Notes: a model not told the origin generated them from the sequence alone. A stretch of DNA of 64,000 nucleotides from Siderastrea siderea (GCA_964030785.1 OZ034975.1:38534069-38598068); one strand, 5' to 3'. Numbered from the stretch's first letter, positions 1 to 11,972 are shown. Numbers and translations are program-made.

Positions 1-1210
1 TTTTGATTGGTTCGTTGACCTTGTTTATGTCGAGAGTTTCAGTAGGCTTTTTTTCTTTGTTGACTTTGAGGCCAGAGCAATCGCCGTATGTATCCAACAA
101 TGAATTCAGTGCTTCATACAATTTTTTTATCTCGTAGGAAGTTAGTTAAGTCATCTGCGAAGGCAGTGCACTTGATTTCTTTGCCTTCTATTTCAATGCC
201 TGTGATGTCTTTGTTTTGTTTGATGGCGGCGAGAAGGGACTCCAAGGCTAAAATAAATAGATAGGGCGAAAGGGGATCCCCCCTGTCTAACCCCTCTTCC
301 GACTGAAAAGAGCGGAGTTGCTATCCCATTATTCATAATGCAACTCGATATATTTGTATAAAAAATGCGTGCTTACTTAATGAAGGACTGTCCGAAATTG
401 AACTTTTCCAAGACCTTAAATAAAAAGTTCAAACTCAAAGAATCGAAAGCCTTCTCGAAATCGATGGTGACCATGAGTCTGGGGAGATAATTTTGTGTAA
501 TCCATAATGTCGCCTATAGTTCGAACTGCATTAAAAATGTTCCTTTCCTTTACATATGCGCACTGATCAGCACTGATTAAATCTGAGGGAACTTTTTCGA
601 GTCTTAATGTTATTGCTTTAGATGCGATCTTCACATCAACATTTAGCAGAGCAATAGGTCTCCAGTTGGCGATATATCTTTTATCTTTACTTTTCTTCTC
701 AATCAGCTTAATAATGCCTTGTTTTTGTGAATTCGCCAGTTCTCCATTTTCAAAGGAACAGTTTAAGGAGTCGACTAAAAGGTGACCCAGGGTTGGCCAA
801 AAGACTTTATAAAATTCCACTGTCAACCCATCGTTACCTGGAGACTTTCCGTTGCGAAATGTTTGCAGAGCTTTGAAGCACTCTGCGTTTGTAAGAGCGC
901 CTTCACAGTTATCCTTGGAGCGTTCACTAACAGTTGGCAGGAGACAGTGGTCAAGAAATGCGTCACTTAAAACGTGATGGTTAGGCAGGTCACGATTAGA
1001 GTACAATTCGCTGTAAAAATCGTGCAAACCGGACAATATTAATTTAGGATTGGTAATTAATTTACCATGTTTATCAAAAATTCTGCGGTTACATGAATTG
1101 CTCATCTTTCGGCTTTCTAGATTTAGAAAGTATTTGTTATTTTTCTCACCATATTCATACCAATTGACACTAGACCGGATAGCGTGGCCTTCGGTATTAT
1201 AGTCGTACAG
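1..1210 (-). mobile_element. L1/Tx1-like LINE, reverse transcriptase (3' part), decayed
   Basis: Minus-strand translation gives a LINE reverse transcriptase. From high to low coordinates: a linker with SSVNWYEYGEKNNKYF, then GKSPGNDG, NWRPIALLNVDVKIASKA and DQCAYVKERNIFNAVR, which are hallmarks of the L1/Tx1 branch. After a frameshift near 480 comes IDFEKAFDSL (first catalytic Asp), then GDPLSPYLFILALESLL near 250-280 and FADDLTNF near 150-170 (the catalytic DD pair). Another frameshift near 145 precedes a continuation that runs off the window edge. The element is therefore broken in at least two places and non-functional. Its 5' side is interrupted at 1202-1210 by a DNA transposon and resumes at 2566. 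Removing that insertion joins the frame without a break. Clade assignment beyond L1/Tx1-like is inference. Confidence 0.88.
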
Positions 1211-2565
1211 CAGAAGGAGAACGAATAGTATCCCACAATCCTTTGCCTCATGGAATTTCATGAAGATGGCGAATGTCTTGTGACACATGGCGGTTTTTGC
1301 CTGTTTTCGCTTTGAATTTGTTCAGAGATAAAGTGTTTCGCTGGGGATAGCACACTTCAAAACACAAACTTACAACCTTCAATATAAACTAGGTGTTGTT
1401 TCTTTTGAATTTAGTACATTAGAAATAGGTTTTTTAGATAATTTGAATAACAATGTCTCACGCCATCCGTTACCACCGCTTCAATGAGTCGCACGAAATT
1501 AATTATAGGTCTCTTTATGCTTGAGTAATTTACAGAAACAGTTAAAATCTGAATAATTAAAAGGTATTTGGACAACTTTGTGCCATAGTGACCCTTAGTG
1601 ACCCGACAGTTTAAAATTTCTGAATGTTCGAAAATGGTCCAAATCCCCGCAATTGCGAGTATCACGTTTTAACTCACATGGCGATTCCGCGACAAATGTA
1701 ATAGAGTAATAAGCAGGATTAAAGGAGATTGATTGCGCTTCTTCTTTATTGTGCTTTCTGTGCGAGCAAGGAGTGAATTAATCGTTTTTGCTTTCAATTG
1801 TTAGATGAACTCAAAAGGAGTCATGAAGATTACCAGTCATTAGCAGTTGCTTTCTCCTTGAGTAATGGTCAACTGGGTGACAGACATCACTATTTCACTA
1901 ATATGATACTGTCTCTTCTTGAAATGGTCGAAGTAGTTTGACACAAAACTTCGAGTTCACAAATTATTGTTCCAGTTAATTGTCCATTGTCCTGTGCATT
2001 TAAAAACTACTCGAGGAAGAATTCAAGGAAGCGATTTTGAATACATTGCTTACAATCATTAACAACATCCTCGAGTAAACACAAGATACAACTAGCTGGA
2101 TCTCGTCTTTATCAACGAATTCGAATCGATGATCGAAACATGACAGTTAAAAATGTACTCACGGCGATGTCGCAAATGCGATTTGTTTGAATCAAGTAGG
2201 ACTGCACAGACCGATGAACTGTTCTTCAACTGAGCGATCATCGATGTACTTCGAGAACAATCAGACCCTTCATCTGTGCAAACTTTCGAGAAGGCTCTAG
2301 CGAATTCCTTGCAATAAAGTGAAGCATAGGCAAAACCTTTCAGCTGAACACTAAATTCTTCCATTGACACGCAGCGCGAGTACTAGACCAGACGCGTTAT
2401 TACGAAACGGAGTATTTTGCGTTGTAACACGTTACAAACAAAGCTGCCGCCATTTGAGTGAAACTCATTCAATCAATCCCTCGAGAGACTGATGACGTCA
2501 CTTCAGATTTTGATGATATAGTCGCAAATGTAAAGGATTGTGGGATACTATTCATTCTTCTTCTG
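1211..2565. mobile_element. non-autonomous DNA transposon nested in the LINE (9-bp TSD)
   Basis: The ends are inverted repeats of about 35 bp: 1211-1246 starts CAGAAGGAGAACGAATAGTA, and the complement of 2530-2565 starts CAGAAGAAGAATGAATAGTA and continues TCCCACAATCC in both. The insertion is bounded by an exact 9-bp direct repeat GTCGTACAG at 1202-1210 and 2566-2574. Deleting the element plus one repeat restores LINE coding from LYD into YNTEGHAI. A 9-bp duplication fits Mutator-like (MULE) transposons best, though hAT or Merlin relatives are possible. The 1,355-bp interior has only short open stretches, the longest a 92-codon minus ORF at 2092-2370 that I do not recognise. No transposase is visible. 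Confidence 0.85.
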
Positions 2566-2824
2566 GTCGTACAGAGAATTATATTCGCATATAATCGTTT
2601 CAAGGTCCATGGAGTTGTCCTCCGTCAGATTAGCATCAAAAATGTTCTTGGCGTTCTTTTAATTTCTTTTCAATTTCACAAAGACGGCTTCTCCTTTCTC
2701 GTGCCTTTGTTTTACTATATGTCATTGTTAATTGTCTTGTTTTATATTTAATTAAATCCCACAAAAGGCTTTTATGTTGTAATCTACACTGCAACAAAGA
2801 ACAAAGAAACCAGATAAAAATCAC
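2566..2824 (-). mobile_element. L1/Tx1-like LINE, linker region 5' of the RT
   Basis: Minus-strand translation reads LLWDLIKYKTRQLTMTYSKT, followed by ARERRSRLCEIEKKLKERQ, the basic and helical linker found between the endonuclease and reverse transcriptase of L1/Tx1-type LINEs. It continues through a short frameshift as ANLTEDNSMDLETIICEYNS to LYD, where the nested transposon begins. The residues after the insertion at 1201 and below continue the same protein. No endonuclease domain is seen further upstream, so the copy is probably 5'-truncated near 2800, as is usual for LINEs. Confidence 0.8.
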
Positions 2825-3243
2825 GAAGCAATGAATTACGCATTACTTTGAATATATTAGCATTTACTTGCCAACTGCGAATTTGTAACGCAACCTTCTC
2901 CGCCGGGTCATACATCCTCTTTTTAAAGTTAAATTTAAAAGTGTTCCAGTGAATCAATGTTAATAAGACTCAAAAGTAAAATTGGTCACATCGTCAAGCA
3001 CGCGTGTTTAATGTTTTAAAAAAATCTATCGAGCCGTTCTCATGACTTTCGCAAAAGCGCTCAAATTCAAAAATTACCACAAAATTATTACACGAATGAT
3101 CTTAGAAAAACAAGTCGTTCTCGAGATCGCGAACACCAGTTTCAACAAAACTTTCTAGGCGTAAAATAGTAAGTAAAAGACACATTTTAACAGTATTTTC
3201 TAGCCATTTCATCAAAGCATTGATTATTTTTCCGTGCATTTAC
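2825..3243. other. stretch without recognisable gene
   Basis: AT-rich sequence between the LINE and the next transposon. I see no long ORF, no splice-framed exon and no repeat with another part of this window. Confidence 0.5.
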
Positions 3244-4463
3244 TAGACTGCGAGTAGTCTCTAATTTTGGCGATCGCTTGTGGGGCGGGCGAAATACACG
3301 CACGCGCATGAAATTTCGAGGAGACGCGACGCGAGGGGAGCGCCAAAAATTAGAGACTACAGACTTAGCCAGGGAGTTTGAATTAAGCGCGTACATTCCA
3401 AGCGCAAAACTATGATTGGCTCTTTCTTGGATACCTGTCAACAATCTGGCAACGGTACACAAGCCGCTGTCAACACTCATGATAACATCATCGACTCCGC
3501 TTCGGTTTACTGATGGCAGACAGATTATAAGTTGCCTGGACAAACAGCGAGGGTTGTTTAAAAGATGTGTCGGAAGGAAAGTTCAAAATTATATTCGGTT
3601 CGGCTGAAGATTGTTTGTCCAAGCCATTCCAAGAGCTGTTAAAACCACAGTCTGCTCGTTTACTGTGAGTTGAGATTTCATTTAAATTTTGACATCGATA
3701 CGTGACCGATCGACCGGAACAAAGTATTGTCTGCACGGATGAAGCACAAAACTCAGTCTCGCGGCTCGCTGGCTGCTTCGTTTTGCTCTGCATTGAAATA
3801 AAACTTTAGGTGAAAGTTGAAGGAGGTTTTCCGCGTCTCTAGCCATCGGCATTTTATTTTCGTTCGTATCGATCTTAAACTTTGGGTGAAAGTAAAAAAA
3901 GTTTTGCCGCGTCTTCGACGTTAAATTATTTTTTTTGGATGGGAGTTTTGGAGGCGAAGAAAATGACCTCGGTGACTGCTAAGTCCGTTAAGAGTGTTTG
4001 ACGGACTCTTGATATCTGACAGGGCCGCTTCTTGGGACTAAAAAATTAATGACGACCAAAATTCCAAACTCAATGTTCTTTTCTTCTTCGAGATGAGAGG
4101 CTGTAATTTTTTCTCTCGGGAGATCGCGGCCCACCCGGTCGAGCCCTGGTCGAATCAAAATAAAGAATGCGTAGTGTTTTATTTGCGATAACATCCTTCG
4201 CATTTATCGATGATAGGAACAGATGATGGGAGCCAAGAGAAGGAATCCCATTGGTTGCCCTTAATTGGCTTGAAAGACGATATGAAATTTACACCTCAAA
4301 ATCACTCCGCCGTGAAAGGTCAAACTCCCTGGCTAAGTCTGTAGTCTCTAATTTTTTGCGTTCCCCTCGCGTCGCGTCTTCTCGAAATTTCGCGCGCGCA
4401 CGTGTGTGTAATTCGCCCGCCCCACAATCGCGATCGCCAAAATTAGAGACTACTCGCAGTCTA
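3244..4463. mobile_element. DNA transposon with ~145-bp inverted ends (9-bp TSD)
   Basis: The first and last ~145 bp are inverted copies. The left arm begins TAGACTGCGAGTAGTCTCTA and includes a GGGGCGGGCGAA block and TTAGCCAGGGAGTTTGA; the right arm (4318-4463) is its complement with a handful of mismatches. The flanks carry an exact 9-bp duplication, TGCATTTAC, at 3235-3243 and 4464-4472. Long TIRs with a 9-bp duplication are typical of Mutator-like elements. The interior has several 60-100 codon ORFs on both strands, none recognised and none with a transposase motif, so it is probably non-autonomous. The internal word TTTGGGTGAAAGT recurs at about 3810 and 3890. Confidence 0.85.
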
Positions 4464-6589
4464 TGCATTTACTATTACTAGGCAAAAACTAAGGTTGAAA
4501 ATGTTTTTGCGATTTAGTTCAAACCAAACACACAGAATTTTTTTGTTCTTGTTTATTTTGTTTGCCATACACCACAGTTTAAGATGCTGGTATTTTCTTT
4601 CCAAAGTGAAATCTGGATCGCGCAAAATTTTAATTTTACTGCTTTCGAGGATTTTTGTTTATCGTTGTCATGGAAATATCGATTTTTACAAAATGTAAAC
4701 CACGCTAAAGTTCAATCCAAAACTAACAAGTATTGCAAATTTCACGTTGAGCAAACAAGATGAAGACTGTCTAAGAGCCGATTTTAAAAGTGAGGTATGG
4801 TCCCCAAAAAACTGTATCGAAACACCTTAAAATGGGAAAATCTTCCGGAATCCGCACGCCACAAGTATTATGCACTTTCAAGCAAAGATCTTTTGCATTT
4901 TAACTTTTGCTGACTCTCGTGAGAACTACCACAAAGACGGCAAACTGGATTTTGAGCAGAAATCTTTTTCGGGGTTGACCTCTCCGCCATTTTCTCCGCC
5001 ATGTGAAATTTAATTAAATCTGCATAAACTATTCTTTTCCGCATCCACCGGCCGACGCCGGGGCCTTTTCGTGTCTTTCCCACAATTGAAGAGAAAAGTG
5101 CCCTGGGGACGAGGTTGGCTAAATTGCAGAGCCATCCTTAATGACCCACAATCACCACTCCCAAGGTGACCCAAAGCAACCTACAGTGATCGAGCAGCTC
5201 CTCCGCAAGTCGATCTATCATACTTAAGTGACCTGTTTTGAAATGTTGAGTTATGATTAAATTTTGTATTTACATCAAATTTAAAGCACCAGATTAATTC
5301 GTTTTGATATAAAAAAGATTAGAAATGCTGGTTTTAAACTGTTATTATAACATTGAAAAAACTCTAAAAGGTGATTCGAGCGAAATGAAAGTTCGTCTCT
5401 GTTCTACCTCCCCTCCATGCATCGTGGTAAAGGTACAGGGAGCAGCAACTCTGCGGAGTCCCACCCACACAGGTCCAGTTATTTGTACTTAATATATAAA
5501 AACCGAAAGGCTTGTTAAGGCGGCCCAGGAGGGCGCCATCTTTTAGTTGGTGGTAATAGGTTGTTCAAGGTCACAATGATTGAGGGGTAAGGACGGAAGA
5601 GTGCTTACGTTTTGACGTTGGTTTTCTTGGGGGCATTGCTAGGTTATTGCAATTTATAGCGGAGCCGCTTCGCGGGCCGAAGGCCCCGCGCGAACGGAGC
5701 TCCATACTTAAAGAAACAGACCATATATAAAACCATGCGACTCAATTTTTGTGGTCACGACGTCATTCATGGCCGTACGTCCGTTGCAACATGCTTCATG
5801 CAGTTTGTTCGAAGTGTCCTTGAATACTCACGTGCTGTAGCTGGAGAAAAATGGCCGGCTACCCATGTAGTATAAACGCTTTAGTCTAAACTCTCTTCTT
5901 TGACTTGTTTGAGGTTTAAAGTAAACAGGACGTACTTTTGTGGACCTTCGTTGATTTACGACTGATGTTATAATGGGGTAAAAAGCAATATCCCACACAC
6001 TGGAAACCGAGAAGAAGCAAAATTCGGATGGCTTGTGATCACGGGAGTAGTTTGATCTCAAGTCAACAGTATGGCCGCTGGCTTTTCGTACGCCGGATTA
6101 TTATATTTTTTTTGTGTGTCCTTGAAATGAAGACATTTCTTTTAAAAGCTCTACATGAAAAGGAAAAGACCTGAAGAACACTCGTCGGCGGGTATAGAAG
6201 AAATATTGGAGAGCTTCAGTAGAGGGTATAAAAGTCTTGCTCGAGGACAGACTTGTTTTTTCAGAGGAGATCTGGAAAGCGATCATCGCAAAAGACCACA
6301 CAAGCGTCAAACTTTCGGTGAAATTCCCAAGTACTTCTTCCACTTCCACGGTAAAGTAAATTACGTATTTTATTGTGGTTTTGCACTATAAGAATTGTTT
6401 AATTGAGAGAATTCCTATGTTGAAAAAAATTTTCTTAAGCTGTTCAAGTAAATTAAATTCTCGCGATCGAATGGGATTGGTTCCGAGTATAAATTTTTTC
6501 TCGAGGCCGCAACTGAGTGGATTTCACTTTCCCAGGCAAACAAATGCTTTTCTAAAAAAACGTTTTTGTTAAATGGTTTGAACCCAGGA
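4464..6589. other. unassigned sequence with short open stretches
   Basis: No gene can be assigned. A minus-strand open stretch at 4868-5083 has a CRLCG motif followed by SSHESQQKLKC, a possible zinc-binding exon, but it lacks an ATG and clear splice framing. A plus-strand 78-codon ORF at 6155-6391 (Lys/Arg-rich start) is followed by a possible GT donor; I do not recognise it. A GC-rich repeat-like block sits at 5650-5705 (listed separately). Confidence 0.4.
5650..5705. repeat. GC-rich imperfect palindrome
   Basis: A roughly 55-bp GC-rich island in AT-rich surroundings, containing GCGGGCC-GAA-GGCCCCGC, which can fold on itself, flanked by further GGAGCC/GGAGCTCC pairing. It looks like one end or core of a dispersed element. 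There is no second copy in this window. Confidence 0.4.
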
Positions 6590-8040
6590 GTCATATCATA
6601 ATTCGGTAAATTGTGATCGTCCTGGTAAGTGTAGTCCTGAGAAGGACTGTTTGAGGTGACATTGACTGACGTTTCGACAACCTGAGCGAGAGTCATCTTC
6701 AGAGTCAAGTGAACTGTGAATCGTCAGTAGATGTTATGTCTCTGGTCGTTGTCCTGATTGGTCGACGATCTCGTGATGTTATTGGTCGTCTGTCAGTTAC
6801 GCCGTGATGTTATTGGCTGTGAAGACTGTTAAACGTGATTGGTGCGTTTCGATCCGTCTTTTGTTAGTCAAATGTCCGTTGGTCTATTGTTAGTCAAATA
6901 AGTCGGTTTGTCTATTGTTTGTCTGTCTTGTTATTGTCGGCAATCAGTCGTTTGTAAGGTGCAAGTAGCTGTTAGCAACGATTCAGTGGTGTTTGTTCTA
7001 AGTTAGTAAACCAGCTTTCCAGAGTGATTCGTTGATAGTAGTCCGTACTGTAGGTAACGCATTCAGTAGAGTCCCAGTCGATTCTGTGGTTTGTTTTTAA
7101 ATGGTGCTCAGCAATGTGATTGTTGATATCACCATTTCTAGTCGCTCGTTTGTTTTCAGTCCGTCGGACGTTCACCGGTCTCACCAATATAAGTGGCCTG
7201 GCAGTCACAGCATTTGATCTTATAAACTGCTCCTTTCTGTCGCTCGGTTCGTCTTTGTCTTTAACGTTCGTCAGTAGCTGTCGTAAAGTAGTGATAGGTT
7301 TGTGAGCAACGCGGGTGTTGTAGGGTTGTAGGATTCGTGCGATAGTTTCAGAAGTCCCTTTGATGTAAGGTATGGTTGCGGTAGTGATAGGTGTCGCGTT
7401 AGTGTCCGTAGCATTCGGTTCGGAGTTTCTGTAAGTGTTGTGTCTAATAAAATCCCGGTTGTAATTGTTCTTGTTGAAAACGTTGTCTTAGTACTTGATT
7501 TCGTCCGTTAAGCTGTCGGGTGAGTCACAAACTAGTTGCGCGCGTCTTGTCAGGGTCCGTAAAGTCGTAGCTTGGTGAGAAGTTGGGTTGTAAGATGATT
7601 GGTTGAGTAGTCTGTCGGTATGTGTCGGTTTTCTGCAAATTGTCGTCCGTAATTCGTTATTGCCGCGGGTAACTAAGCAGTCTAGAAAATGTTACTATTT
7701 TCCTAGATCTCCTTAGCAAACTGTATGTCGGCGTTTTGTCCGTTGAGGTGTTCGTGAAAATGGTCGATTTCGTCTTTGTGTACGGCTGTAAAGGTATCGT
7801 CAACGTAACGTAACCAGAGTGGTAGTGTTTGTTTGTGAGTTGCGAGGGCTCGTTCCTCGATGTTTTGCACGACGATTTCTGCAACAATAACGGAAACTGG
7901 TGAGCCCATAGCTGTTCCGTCCAACTGTTTGTAGTACATGCCGTTGTACTGAAAATAGGCAGAAGTAAGACAAAGGCTCAGTAAGTCCATTAAGTCGTCT
8001 GTAGGTAGCGGTAGTTCAATAGTAGAGTTGTGAAAGCCGT
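6590..8040 (-). mobile_element. Penelope-like element 1 (RT + GIY-YIG), decayed
   Basis: Read on the minus strand. At 7990-7700 an RT segment gives YFQYNGMYYKQLDGTAMGSP and then LWLRYVDDTF, the AMGSP and YVDD motifs of Penelope-like RTs. At 7270-6960 the C-terminal nuclease gives GAVYKIKCCDCQATYIGETG, then after a frameshift KRATRNGDINNHIAEHH, IDWDSTE, ITLESWF and TPLNR, the GIY-YIG endonuclease typical of this class. The intervening region (7660-7280) is frameshifted and low in complexity. Below 6960 lie short degenerate TGATGTTATTGG repeats and then a hammerhead-like motif (6671-6702). RT plus GIY-YIG is diagnostic of EN+ Penelope-like elements, which mobilise by reverse transcription. This copy is inactive. 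Confidence 0.9.
6671..6702 (-). ncRNA. hammerhead-ribozyme-like motif of the Penelope-like element
   Basis: On the minus strand CTGAAGA (6702-6696) is followed by ATGAC, an apical segment, GTTGT, and then CGAAAC ending at 6671. CTGANGA and GAAA are the two conserved core strands of a hammerhead, and ATGAC pairs with GTTGT (with G-U pairs) as stem II. Penelope-like elements are known to carry such motifs. Cleavage activity is not shown; stem III would be very short. Confidence 0.55.
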
Positions 8041-10559
8041 CCTGAAGTCTTCTTTTTGAAGAAAACTAAGTCAACTTAACTGTTTCCTCAGCGGTCCGCA
8101 TTGTGTTTTTTTTTTGCCTTTATGTTTTCCAATGCACTGTATATTAGGGGCCGATAAGTTGAGAAGAATTTCATCTTTACAATCCACAAATGCACTCCAA
8201 TTACTAGAAATTTAAGAGTGTTCAGCGCGATCAGGATAAAAACAATTCACGAGTAGAAAAATAAGTTTTATGATTGTACGACCTTCCCCTCTCTCTTAGA
8301 ATACTTTTTAAAGTCATAAAAAGACACTGTATGGAGGACAAAGTTGAGGCAAACTACCTGTTTTAGATTTAAACAATGTCTCATCTAACGCGCAACCAAC
8401 AATTTCAGTCAGATACGAGCAGTATTGTATTTCTCATCTTTTGCAGTAAAATAAATTAATCACTCCCATTTTTAACGTACATGTTGTCATTTCCACCTGT
8501 CGGCATTTTCTTTCAGAGGGAAAGGAAGCGTATCTAAGGCTTACATCTGAAGAAAAACCTTTCAATTTGCAATTCGTTTATCAGAGATTAGAAAGAGTCA
8601 AAAGAGTAAACAATTTGTGAAGCAAGTTTATGGAAGAGAAACAAAAACGGCACCCAATAAACCGGCCGATAGTCTATACAATCGTAAAGAAAACCTACCT
8701 CCTCATGGTCTAGAAAATTGTCAGTAGCCGTTATAAACTGCAGCAACTGATGGAATAAAAACCAGGTCGACCAAACGCTGAAGCAGACGAATCAGATGAG
8801 TAACCGATTTTGATAACTCTACTGAACAATCTAGTCAAAGGAGAAAGAACAAATCGAAAACTTAACGCGAAATTTCAACTTTCCATTACAGGTCAGTTCG
8901 CTTCAGCGCTACTAATTCCGATTTAGTAGCATTTCGTGTTATTTGTGAAGATCCGAACACGATGAAAACCCAAAGAGATAACCTGTTCTGACGTTTAGAG
9001 TGAGTCACATTTTAGCTGTTGTAGATAGGCGACGTTTCCAGTTCATTCAAGCGGACAGCCAGTTGACTGAGATGATTTGACAAGCCTTGATAGTTAAATG
9101 ACAGGATATAGTCCAGTCAGTTAGCGTCGAAAATTACGAAAATCGTGACAAATCGCGTTAAAGCACCAAATTTGGCATACATGTCCTTGAAGGCATATAA
9201 AACAAATTTAGAAGGGGTGCCACGTGATCTGGGTATCCAGGGGGCCACAGCACTCAAATCAATTTTCATTCGTAGTCACAGGACTCCCACGCTCATGAAC
9301 AGACCACCAAGAGGCAAACTGAAAAGGATTTGATGGGCCTTTTTAACTGGCCTTGCCAGCGAAGGACAGAAAATGAAAACAAACACCCGTTAAAGTCTAC
9401 AAGCCACATATCCTTGCATTTTCCGCTCCTTTTCGTTAGCCTGGTTGCCCTGTGGTCAAATAGACTTACAATCTGAATCATTAAACTTACGATAACTGTC
9501 AAGGGACTGAATTATTATTAGTCGACAAACAGCCCCAAATCAGCAGCTCAAATCTCAAAGGAACCGTTGTCTACTACAACTATTCAAACATTGGTTATTT
9601 TGGGTTATTTTCGTCATACGTTCAGGAACATGTACGCCGACCCATTTAGGAGAAGGACAACTGAAAAAACTGCCTTACGTTATTGTTTCAAATTATCTTT
9701 CTTCACAGCCTCTCCCTCAGTAGGATCTTCTAGACTATAAAAGCAAGTCGGGTTGAGGAAATATCTGTAAAATGTCAGGGAGTTTATTTAAGTTTTACTT
9801 TAAGTGTATGGTTGAGAAAAACATATCGGGAGAGACATTTTAAGGCCACTGACATACCTGTCTTTACTTTAAACCTCAGTTTAAATAAAAATATTGTTAT
9901 TGATGAAACAAGATTAGTAACGTTCAGTTCAATCATATGCTGCCATCAGTCGTATGTTACCAGTGAGTACCATAAAAAGCACGCGCGCTTGCTAAGCTCT
10001 CTTTCACGTTAGTCAACCACCTACAGCAATTAGTTACCACTTTTCCAGCGTCGTTTGTTTTTCTTTCTTCTTTGTCTTGCAGTTCTTAATTCAGTACACC
10101 ACATCGGGTACTTAAGATCGCTAATATCGCCCATTAATCGTCTTAATGAAATTCCTCCCTCTAAGAAAAAGACTCCGAAGTCTGCAGAACAGGGTTTTAT
10201 TGTATTTTTTAGGCGAGCGTTTGCCTATAAAATACGTAAACATTAATCAGGCTAAATTATCCACGACTACTAGATTCCGAATACAGTGACGAGCTCAACC
10301 TTTCGCCCTAGAATAACGAGAGACGTAAATAATTAACGTCTTAGAGTTTCAGTGTTGGTCTTTTGAATAACGCGCAGGTCAGAAGGGACACCAATTGTAA
10401 TAGGCCAGAGTCTTCTCTGACGACACTTCATGTTCTTCAAGATAGACGTAAAAAACGGTATTGCTTTATTATTTTTTTTTATCATCGTATGTATTTGTTT
10501 TTCCTCTAAACACAGCTAACAGTTTTAGCAGTTCACGCCTACAACAACCTGCAGCAGCT
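8041..10559. other. unassigned sequence between two Penelope-like elements
   Basis: No coding region is supported. It contains a dispersed repeat at 9140-9480 (listed separately). The remainder shows no long ORF and no obvious inverted or tandem structure. Confidence 0.4.
9140..9480. repeat. dispersed repeat shared with 26223-26580
   Basis: 9140-9250 (GTGACAAATCGCGTTAAAGC, then TTTAGAAGGGGTGCCACG) matches the complement of about 26465-26580. The block at 9270-9300 with CACAGGACTCCCACGCTCAT matches 26230-26255. The complement of 9430-9450 contains GTCTATTTGACCACAGGG, also present near 26222-26235. The ends seem inverted relative to one another, like a degenerate MITE. Confidence 0.5.
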
Positions 10560-11972
10560 TTAGCTGTTCACACCTACAAAAGCCTACAGAACAGGCTTGT
10601 ATTAACTTTTAACACATTCTCTTTCAATGGGGCCTTTTACCGACAGGTAGCGGGGGTAGCAATGGGTAGCAAAATGGGACCCAATTACGCCTGCCTGTTT
10701 GTCGGTTACATGGAAGAAGCCATCTTATCAGAGTATACTGGTTTTATTCCACAATCGCACAAGAGGTACTTTGACGACGTTGTAGGGGCCGCATGTTGTG
10801 ATCGTAAGGACCTTGAGGACTTCATTGACCAACTTCCATCCTGCTCTCCAGTACACGCACACCATCTCCGAAACTTCGCTGCCTTTCCTTGACATCAACC
10901 TACATACATCTGGCAACCGTCTTCAAACGTCCGTTTACTACAAAGATACAGACACACACAGCTATTTACATCATCAGTCCTCACACCCTCATCATTCTAA
11001 GAACAGCCTTCCTTACAGCCAACTTCTGCGTCTCCGCCGCCTTTGTCCTGATGACCACGATTCACCACTAGAGCGCAAGAGATGTGTGTCTTCTTTCAAG
11101 AGCGGGGCTATTCCTCTGACTTACTCCGTGAAGATCTGAGGAAAATAAGCAGCATCAACGGGCACGACACCATCTATAGCCACATAGAGGAAAACAGCCA
11201 AGCTGGGAGGGTATCATCGGTACTTACTTACCACCCTCTCAATAAAAAAAATCAAGAGAATCCTACTTAACAACTTCCGGATCCTTAACAACGACCCAGA
11301 GACCGGGTGGATCTTTACTGACGCCCCGCTCGTAGCATATCGTCGAGATCGCAACATTAGAAACGTGTTGGTTCACACCACCGTTGGAAGTCAATCCGCA
11401 GATCCCGCTGTTACCGTTCCTTGCAACCATTCACGATGCCGTACTTGTCAATATGTTAGCTCCTCACTAACTGTTAACGGCCCTAATTGTACCATCAACA
11501 TCAAAGAACATTTCAGCTGTCATTCCAGCAACTTAGCTTGCTGCATCTCGTGCCGTCGCTGCCCTGCTCTCTACATCGGGGAAACCGGTCGAGCCCTCCG
11601 AGAACGTTTCGGAGAACACCTCAGAAGCATAGAGAAAAAATCTCACGGTTTCCCCGTTAATGAGCACTTTAATGACTTAGACCACACTTTGTCCGACGCC
11701 GAGATTCGTGGTATTAAGCTATGCACCGGTAATAACATCCACCGGAAAAGACTGGAAATGCGGCTAATCTTCAGGCTTGAAACTGGGCGACCACGTGGGA
11801 TGAACATTAACTTTTCTTTCATTTCAAACTTACACGCGCGCGCGTCTATCATTGCGCATGTTCTTTTTCTTCGCCAAACGTTATGCATTTTCTCTCACGC
11901 AACGGTTGTTGTCACACGTAATTTGAAAATCGTTCATTTGCCACTGATAAAGAGCTAAGCCCGAAACGTTTG
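10560..11972 (+). mobile_element. Penelope-like element 2 (RT + GIY-YIG), decayed
   Basis: Plus-strand RT: FNTFSFNGAFYRQVAGVAMG then SKMGPNYACLFVGYMEE and KRYFDDVVGA (10610-10800), with FDD as the catalytic motif. A frameshift near 10830 moves to a frame reading ISETSLPFLDINL and the thumb region, another frameshift near 11100 leads to SDLLREDLRKISS, and one near 11230 to YHPLNKKNQ. From 11365 the frame reads through VPCNHSRCRTCQYVSSS and HFSCHSSNLACCISCRRCPA to LYIGETGRALRERFGEHLRS, then PVNEHFND and RKRLEMRLIFRLET: the Cys-rich linker and GIY-YIG nuclease. It differs in subfamily from element 1 (GSKMGPNYA rather than GSPVSVIVA). At least three frameshifts make it inactive. A hammerhead-like motif follows the nuclease. 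Confidence 0.9.
11944..11967 (+). ncRNA. degenerate hammerhead-like motif 3' of Penelope-like element 2
   Basis: CTGATAA, a short GAGCTAAGC hairpin and then CCGAAACG, directly downstream of the GIY-YIG segment. It resembles the compact hammerheads of this retroelement class, but the core CTGANGA is altered to CTGATAA, so activity is doubtful. Confidence 0.4.
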
